Below are positions 56,943 through 64,000 of a stretch of DNA of 64,000 nt, in pieces (position 1 is the first letter of the stretch; each line of letters starts with the position of its first letter). The notes under the pieces are model-generated. The model was not told the origin of the DNA. It ran no database searches and saw only the letters and a list, made by a program, of their open reading frames with translations. The DNA comes from Zizania palustris (taxonomy: Eukaryota; Streptophyta; Magnoliopsida; Poales; Poaceae), in the NCBI GenBank assembly GCA_019279435.1, contig JAAALK010000284.1:16807294-16871293 (forward strand). Direction: 5' to 3'. The position numbers were made by a program, and so were the translations under genes.

Positions 56943-59634
56943 CACTATCAGGAATTTTTAGTGACGGGTGACAGTATTCACGCGTCTTAAAGGATCTATC
57001 GGCTCACCTTCTATTATTTTGTAGTGACAGGTCGGTAATGTCACTATTTAGTGACGGTTGATTATTGTTACCCGTCACTAATATTATGATCATTTTGAAA
57101 AAATAATGGTTTTTAGATTGCATCCTAAATCAAAGTCAGGATTTGGCGGTCAACATATCCAACATCTAAAACATATCACAAATAATTCATCACAGAATGA
57201 ACACAAGAGATTCATAACTAAATTAATATCACGTATTAACTTCTAACTCGTTATTTCGAAGAAACTACATGGCTAAAACAAAGCTCCATAAGAGTCTCAT
57301 TCCCTAACTTCTAACTTCTAGTTGATTTCTAAATTTCATAAGAGCTTGAATAGTATCACGTAGAGATTTTTTTCTGTCTATCCGCCATGAATTGCTTAAG
57401 ACTATACATGTCTTATTTTGCAACATCTTTTATTGTCACTTTATACTCCTTCTCCCTAAAGAAAAATGAGTCAGTATATAATATCCATAATGGTTATTTG
57501 TGTAAAAAGGAAGATGGATAGAAAAACATAATACTATAGGTATACACCACGTACATGCCAGCCTCAATTGCACCATTGTTGATATTGAAATGGAAGGTGC
57601 ATATTGTGCTAACTTCTAACGCATTGTCTCGAAGAAATTGATCAAAACTAGTAGTTAGATAGCACTATTCATCCATAGATTTATGCTCCACGATCAGAAC
57701 TACCTCAAATCCTATTGTTGTCACTACAATCTCAGTGGTCTGTTAGTGTAGGTAGGGATGAAAATGGATCAAATTCGGATGGATATTGACTATACCATAT
57801 CCTATACCATTTTATTGTGGATTCGGAGTTGGTGTGGATGTTATGTGGATGAAGATATGAAATGGATTATTTTGGATGTGGGAAATAGTTCGGAGTCGAG
57901 GCAGAAATAGATTAAAATTATCAAATAATACACGTATGATAATAAGAATGTGCAATGTAACATAAACATGCTTATAACCAACATATTGGTTACATATGTA
58001 CGCATCAAAATTATTTGTTTGTTACCTTTGTTCCTAAATATTTTTCAACATAAATACAGTACATGAGATTACTGGTTCTTCACAAATGACGCACATACAT
58101 GGGTCATAAAAGATAGTATGGTACATCTAAAGTTTTTTATTCCATGTCCGAAAGAAACAAGTAGCCATGGAGGTTCTTTCAACGATAGGTAAAAAATACA
58201 TGGAAATAGCAGAAGAAATAAGGAGATATCATGTGATGGGCTTACAAAATTGTTATGGGCCAAAGACTGGCCCATTTAATTTTGTATTATCTGATTTTGG
58301 TACAGTCATATAATCTACGTTGAAAATCGGATAATATGAATCCGTTGAATTTTACTGATACCACATAGTCCCCTTGTGTGAGACTACCACTTTGACTAAA
58401 TTTAGTATATCCTTTGTGGAGGCATAACCTACCTCCATAGCTCGCAACCTCAACCTTACTAGTGCATCCATCTCTTATCAAAATCCTAAGTGTGTCACCG
58501 ACACGAATGTTATTTACATCACCAAATATTTTTGATAAAAACTAAAATAGTTAGATAATATCGCATCAGTCTATTAGATTTATTACCACGCAAATAATAT
58601 ATGTAATATACAATGTATAAACCTAGTGACGCCCTATATTGACTAAATGATTGATCTTTATGAGGCAAGTGACAATACCATGAGTTGGTACCATAGGGTT
58701 CCGCATACTTTCCATATCCTATATTTGAAATGATGAAAAAAATAGATAAGGCCCTATGAATGTAACCTAATATATATTGAATATGATTGCTCTCAGATGT
58801 CAGGCTACCAACTTAATAACCTCCTCACCACTAGACTATAATTTAATTCATAAGTGTGTGGTAACTAATTTATTAAGCAACAATCATATGCATTAATAAT
58901 AGTGAGCATGTAATAAAACTATGAAAAGCACATAATAAAAAATATTGTGTGAATAAAATGTAGGAACAATAATATTAGTACACACATCCTCATATTAGCA
59001 CATAATAAACCTAAATTATCACACATATCCTCATATTTCACAAATATCATCATCTTCATTAAGCAAATATTTCTACAAAATATATATCCACATTCCATCA
59101 CATTTCCACATATTCATCACATTTTGACATATTCAACACATATTCGCATATCCACATATTCAGAGGAGGAGGATGAGGAGTATATGCAACCGAGGTGGCG
59201 GCGAGTTGGGTCAGCCACACGCAACAAAACGGATGGCGAAATCACAATGTAACAGACGATAGAATGGAGGTCACAAGGAATGAATGGACGATCGAGACGG
59301 AGCGAACCACGGTGGTGCTAATGAGGGACACGACGAAGAGGCGACAACAGTGTGTGAGAGATTAGGATTAGGTTTGTGCCAACTAAGAGTATGTCGATTC
59401 ACTCTGGGACCGCATATCTATCTAGCCATAGACATCATCAGTAACGAGTAATAGCTTCTACCCATCACTGGATCAGTAGACATTAGCCATTAGTGATAGG
59501 TGGCAATGAGACCCATCACTAATGGGCATCATCACTGATGCGTCCAAACTAGCTCATCACTAAAATTGTATTAGTGACATGCATCAATTATCCATCACTA
59601 AAGTTCTGGCATTAATGACTGGTTTGTGGTAGTG
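56943..59634. mobile_element. Non-autonomous CACTA element (2692 bp)
   Basis: It starts CACTATCAGGAATTTTTAG and ends, on the opposite strand, CACTACCACAAACCAG, flanked by the 3-bp duplication GGA (56940-56942, 59635-59637). Subterminal regions repeat TAGTGACGG/CATCACTAA words many times, as expected for CACTA transposase-binding repeats. No transposase frame is present. The interior holds AT-rich sequence and one piece (57760-57950) resembling the end of another element. Confidence 0.88.
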
Positions 59635-60424
59635 GGAGTGATTTTATAAGATTTCGGTGCAAATCACATTGAGTATCATGAGAAAATTTTATAATTTTTT
59701 ATGTTGTAAACGAGTTGGAAATATTTTAAGAATTTTATATGGATTTAGGGTATTGATATTAGTGGGGGAAATACTTTCACCTTAAAAAGATAGTAATGAA
59801 CAAGTACTTCAAAGTACCCTTCGAATGTTTAAGTCACCACTTTGGCCTAGGCCATCGCTAAGATCTTTTGAAGGTTGAAGGCTCGAAGTTGCTTTCTAGG
59901 CTGAAGCCTCCTTCGGCTAAGAGGTTGCGCCTATCAAAACCGCTTAGAGGCAACGTCAAAACCATGGGCTTCACGTCCTCTTTGACAAGACATACACTTT
60001 TGTAGGACCGAAAGTAGCGACCAGAGGGGGGGTGAATGGGCGCCTTAAAAAATTCTTTCGAATCAATGGCCTGTTCCCAATACCCAACGCACCTCAAAAA
60101 TACTGTGCAGCAGAAAATAAACAGAAGGCCTAAGTCTAAAGGTTTCTAACCTAGAAGCATCTGATGATAAACAGTGTAAAACTGAAGTGGTGCAACTAGG
60201 CAGACAAACAAGTTGTAACAGGCCTATACTTCTCAATGAAAAGATCTAAGTATGTATAAAGTGAAAAGAGAAGTTACTGTCCAAAGTTGTCTCCTGTTCG
60301 GGACTTGGCGAACCCCCCTTCGCACATCGAAGTCCGCTTCGGAGGATGGTGACGGAGTCTGTCCGAAATGCCGAAGGTGACACTGTCTAGCCTAGTTCGA
60401 AGTGGTAAGAAGCGAAGTGTACTT

Positions 60425-60600
60425 CGGAGCGAAGTAAAAACAGTGCCGAAGCTTGGTTCGAAGTAAGCACTTCGAAGACAAGACTTCGAACACAACTTCA
60501 AGTTACGAGCTTCGGAGCGAAGTAAACCAGTGCCGAAGCCTGCTTCGAAGTATGCACTTCGAAGACAAAACTTCGAACACACTTAGAACCGAAAGCTCCG
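60425..60600. repeat. Tandem duplication, about 86-bp period
   Basis: GAGCGAAGTAAA ... CAGTGCCGAAGC ... GCACTTCGAAGACAA ... ACTTCGAACACA occurs near 60428 and again near 60514 with few changes. It lies in the CTTCGA-rich region. Confidence 0.75.
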
Positions 60601-61683
60601 AAGCTGAACCTTCGAACACAAAAACTTCGAACACACCACACAAACAGACAACCTTCGAATAAAGAAGCGAAGTCTGTCACGTGACAGAGAATCAAGTCCG
60701 AAGCCTACACTCTATCTTCGAATAAGGAAAGCTTCGGGAGGAGAATCGAAGGCTGATATGCCACAACGGAATCCAAGCGAAGTCTATCAGAACAGACAAG
60801 CTTCGAACCCAACTTCGAAGCCTAACGAAGTGAGCACTTCGAACAGAAAGATTCGGAGTATGCTAGTTCGAAGTAAGCGATGTTGTCCAATACAGAAAGA
60901 ACTTCGAAGCTAGCAACTCACACACAAAAACAGAAGTTCGAAGTCTGAGCGAAGTCTTTAAAGATGTTTGATCGAAGCATGCCTCACGGAGTTGAGGGGC
61001 TTCGCACTGAAACGAGCTTCACCAGACATACCCAGAAAAAAAGGTAAAAGAGACTGTCAGCTTCGATCAAAAAGCTGGACAATAGAAGGTGAAAAGCTGC
61101 CACAGGACACTGTAGCTACAGCAAAGCAGTACTACTTGCAACAGCAAGAACTAGTACTCCCACCGTGAAGAACACAAGCAACAGAAGAAGCTTCTCCCCA
61201 AGAAATAAAATCACCAGCTCGTGCCCAAGGCATTAACTTCCCAAACCGAACAAGATGCAAGCAATAAATTCACCAGAGACCAAGGATTAAATGCATCCAA
61301 CAGATTTGAGCCAAAATAATGCAAGAACAGAGAGGAGCCAGTCCTGGCGGCGCACACAGGAGAGAGAAGAGAGGCAAATGTGACCCAATGGGTGGATTTG
61401 ATTTCAGCTCAAAAGGGTAGTCCAAACCCTAGGGATTGGGGTGCTATTTATAGGCAGCCCAACACTAGGAATATTCTACCAGCCCCTTAGGGTTTTACAG
61501 ACTCAAAAATACAGAAAAAGACTCTACTGCCCTTAGGTATTTTTACAGACACAACTGACTGACTGTGGGCCTAGAGTAACAGATGACATATCCTGAAGCT
61601 GTTCTTCTGGATAGTCGAATACAGAATCAACGGTTGTCAGTTTTACGCCGAAACTGACAAAGCCTCCACCAGCTTTGCACCAG

Positions 61684-61882
61684 GTACCCGGATTGGGCCG
61701 GCCCGACTCCGCAGCTCTCTCAGCCCGGCAATCGCTCACCGCCCGTGTACCTGAGTCAGTCCTGGTCAACAGCCCAGTGGGTCTTCTACTGCTTCTGGCC
61801 CATGCACCCGGATTGGGCCAGCCCGACTTCGCAGCCTCCTCTGCCCGACAGTCGCTCGCTGCCCGTGTACCTGAGTCACACG
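61684..61882. repeat. Direct duplication, 121-bp offset
   Basis: TACCCGGATTGGGCCGGCC ... GCCCGTGTACCTGAGTCA at 61685-61758 is repeated at 61806-61879 with several substitutions. Intervening sequence is unrelated. Confidence 0.8.
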
Positions 61883-62039
61883 CGGCCCATGAAACAGCAG
61901 ATCTCCTTTCTTCTACAGTCCTCTTTGACTATCGTTGACAATGACTCATCACTTCTGGAGCCATGAGGCCCACGCTATTCAGCATGGCTCCTCAATCTCC
62001 CTTATTCACATGGGGTGTTACTAAACTATCCTATATGTA

Positions 62040-63651
62040 ATTCATTGTTATGCACTATAATAGTCGGTTGTACGTAAGGGTAGACTAGTATTACCCTGTT
62101 GTTACCGTACCTAGCATATAAATACACTACCCCTTTGCATGGTTGGGGGATCGAACTTTTAAAGAAATAATCAATACAACTCTAGTTCAAAGGCTATTAT
62201 CCGTTGGGAGACCTCGAGCATAGTTTGAATCCCTATAAACACTTCGAACCTTGTGAGGTTTTAAACACTAATACTTATTGCGTAGTTCTAAATTATGCTA
62301 ATAGTTCAAGATGTTCGTGGGGATCCTAGTACTAAGCTAGCCTCTCTACCACCAACCTTCAAACCATACATTCGAAGAAAAGCAAGAATGTAGCTCCTCC
62401 TCAGAGGTCCCCTCGAGTCTTGCAAGCCTCGTTGCATCCAAAGGACCCTCTCTAGGACTAGTGCACAAGGTATGTTAGATCTAGTGGGCCTCTCGGCAAG
62501 AGACACTGGTTTAAGGGCTGTAGAGCTCACTACAGACCTTCATGCGGCAAACACCACCCCGGAGACTGTGAATCTCCCCGCAGGCCTCCCAATGGTTAAC
62601 ACCACCACTAGGACCAATGAGCACACCTAGGTTCCCTCTTCGGTAGACGTCGCCTCTAGGCCTGTGGGCCTCGCTACGGCCCTCCAACACCTGCTTCACT
62701 AGGAGCAACAAAGCTTCTGCACGTGGGCCATCAACCACCCCCCCGAGGGCATTGCACACTAACTACATCCAGTCGTAAGACCCAAGAGGGTACTCTAGAG
62801 GAAGTAGAGCCTTCAATGATATGTAGGCTTGAAAGGTGGCCATGCTAAAGGCAAAGGCCATGATGTGGCATCAGAACATAGACGATTAGGCATGTGCCCT
62901 ACAAATCCCTAAAGACCCCTCAAGACCACCGACCATCATAACTGTGAGTGACCATGGTGACCAAGAACCCCGAGAATAGATCCAAAATTCTTCATGCGAT
63001 GAGAGGTCGCCACTGCTCCCATATTTGCAAATGGTTTACTTTCACTCGAAGTTTTGGGCCGCCAAGTTGCCAAAGTACTCCGAGGACTCAGATCCCAATG
63101 AGTTCATGCGCTGTTACACCCTTACTATCGAGTCTAACATAGGTAAGAGAGATACCATGATGAAGTGTTTCCTTGCTTGCCCTCAAAGGCATAGCCCTCG
63201 ATGGTTTTGGTCCTTAAAGCCGAGCTCTATGAAGTCATGGGAGCACCTACGCAAGATATTCACTGGGCAATTTTCAAGGAACATATAGATCCTTCGTGCA
63301 TATTTTCGGCACTTCACTTATATGAAGTCGCAGATTAAGGGGCTCTCTACGTCGTCTGTGGTAGACACAACCAACGAGGGCATTGTGCACCTAGGCCTCC
63401 TCAACAAACTTCATAGAAAGTCCACATCTTTAGTATCATAGCTAATGACATACTTCGAATGAGTTCACCCGCTTAAAATAGGTACATCTCCAAAGTTATG
63501 CTATCGTTGCTCTGGTGCAAACCCTATAAGTAGGGGCTTTGAGCCCCCTACAGCCGATGTACCCGAAACACTAGGTTCATGAGTCAAGAAGGAGCAAAAA
63601 ACACTTATGCGGTGAAGTACTCAACATCAATGGGACAAGAGCCCTGAAGTT
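62040..63651 (+). mobile_element. Decayed Tat-like Gypsy element, 5' end, plus strand
   Basis: An LTR end with TATA box (CATATAAATACACTACCCC, 62118) runs to about 62302 and is followed by a primer-site relic (GTTCGTGGGGATCC, 62310). The gag region continues to about 63651. It is a diverged relative of the element at 1-7474. The LTR start is not identifiable and pol is outside the window or lost. Confidence 0.7.
62310..63651 (+). pseudogene. Gag relic of the plus-strand Tat-like element
   Basis: Several fragments match the gag at 6915-4150 in order: FWAAKLPKYSEDSDPNEFMR, PRWFWSLKPSSMKSWEHL and SQIKGLSTSSVVDTT then LLNKLHRKST, and EVLNI near 63630. Stops (for example at 63286) and frame changes break it. 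It should have packaged element RNA; the copy is old. Confidence 0.78.
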
Positions 63652-64000
63652 TAAGGGTCCCTTTGGTTCTGATTCTGGAAAGTGATCCGTGTCCAAAATC
63701 TGGAATCTGAACCAAAGGGGTTCCAAATAAGAACTGATTCCAAAAAATATGTAGATTCTTGCAGTGTTATTTGGAATCTGTGTATACCCCCGATTCCTAC
63801 TGATTCATGCCCCCTGCCCCCCCTCGAGACCCTCTCTCCTGCACCTCTCTCCCCAACCCCTTCTCCCCGTACCTCTCTCCCCTGATCCCCTTAGGGACAT
63901 GTGGCGCCCCGATTTACCGAAATCGGGACATTATTGAATTTCATAAGAAAACAATAATAACAAGAGGTTCATCATGCGACAATCGTACATACGACAATAT
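63652..64000. mobile_element. Insertion(s) truncated by the window end
   Basis: Gag similarity stops at about 63651 and GGTCCCTTTGGTTCTGATTC begins. Its inner part (63655-63676) is inverted at 63698-63721 (CTGGAATCTGAACCAAAGGG), suggesting a MITE end. At 63900 TGTGGCGCCCCGATTTACC may start an LTR. Neither end can be confirmed here. Confidence 0.4.

Larger units (their letters stand above)
59638..61950 (-). repeat. CTTCGA-rich repeat region, probable LTR remnant
   Basis: From TGTAGGACCGAAAGTAGCG (60004) onward the sequence is dense in CTTCGAA/CTTCGG/GCGAAG words. A TATA-like box on the minus strand (CTATAAATAGCACC, near 61450) suggests an LTR read leftward. No second copy, coding region or target duplication was found, so limits and family are uncertain. 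No host gene is supported here. Confidence 0.45.

Overview
This is nuclear DNA of a grass (Poaceae). The evidence is nested LTR retrotransposons of types common in grass genomes, grass-style MITEs, intron-split genes, and a squamosa-promoter-binding-like gene whose 847-residue product closely resembles rice OsSPL9. The species cannot be fixed from sequence alone. No prokaryotic genes, CRISPR array, operon or organellar DNA was seen.

Layout. 1-25536 is one stack of Ty3/Gypsy elements. An outer minus-strand element (21693-25536 visible) was invaded by a plus-strand element (7475-9538, 19035-21692), and that was invaded twice: by a minus-strand Tat-like element (1-7474) and by a plus-strand chromovirus (9544-19034, target duplication GAGAC). 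25537-29693 has no recognisable gene. 29699-36669 is a decayed minus-strand Copia element (target duplication ATTCA) holding a solo LTR in its leader (34790-35698, target duplication CGATG).

There are two host genes, arranged tail to tail. A lipase-like alpha/beta hydrolase lies at 37988-40751 on the plus strand, with eight exons and two single-base frame breaks. A copper-response-type SBP transcription factor lies at 55115-44213 on the minus strand, with ten exons, all open and correctly spliced. Between them are a LINE remnant, a foldback element and a Tourist-like MITE. The SBP gene's introns hold a MITE (intron 1), a hAT-like element (intron 7) and a Mutator-like element carrying a solo LTR of the same family as the Tat-like element at 1-7474 (intron 8).

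Upstream of the SBP gene come another MITE, a 2.7-kb non-autonomous CACTA element, a CTTCGA-rich repeat region, and a decayed plus-strand Gypsy 5' end (about 62.0-63.65 kb) that is itself interrupted near 63652.

Two cross-cutting signals stand out. Every frameshift I could locate (ten, in three retroelements and the lipase gene) is explained by loss of a single base, apparently within a homopolymer; this may be residual assembly error. By contrast, the in-frame stop codons of the chromovirus look like C-to-T changes from CAG, CGA or CAA, as expected from deamination of methylated cytosines.
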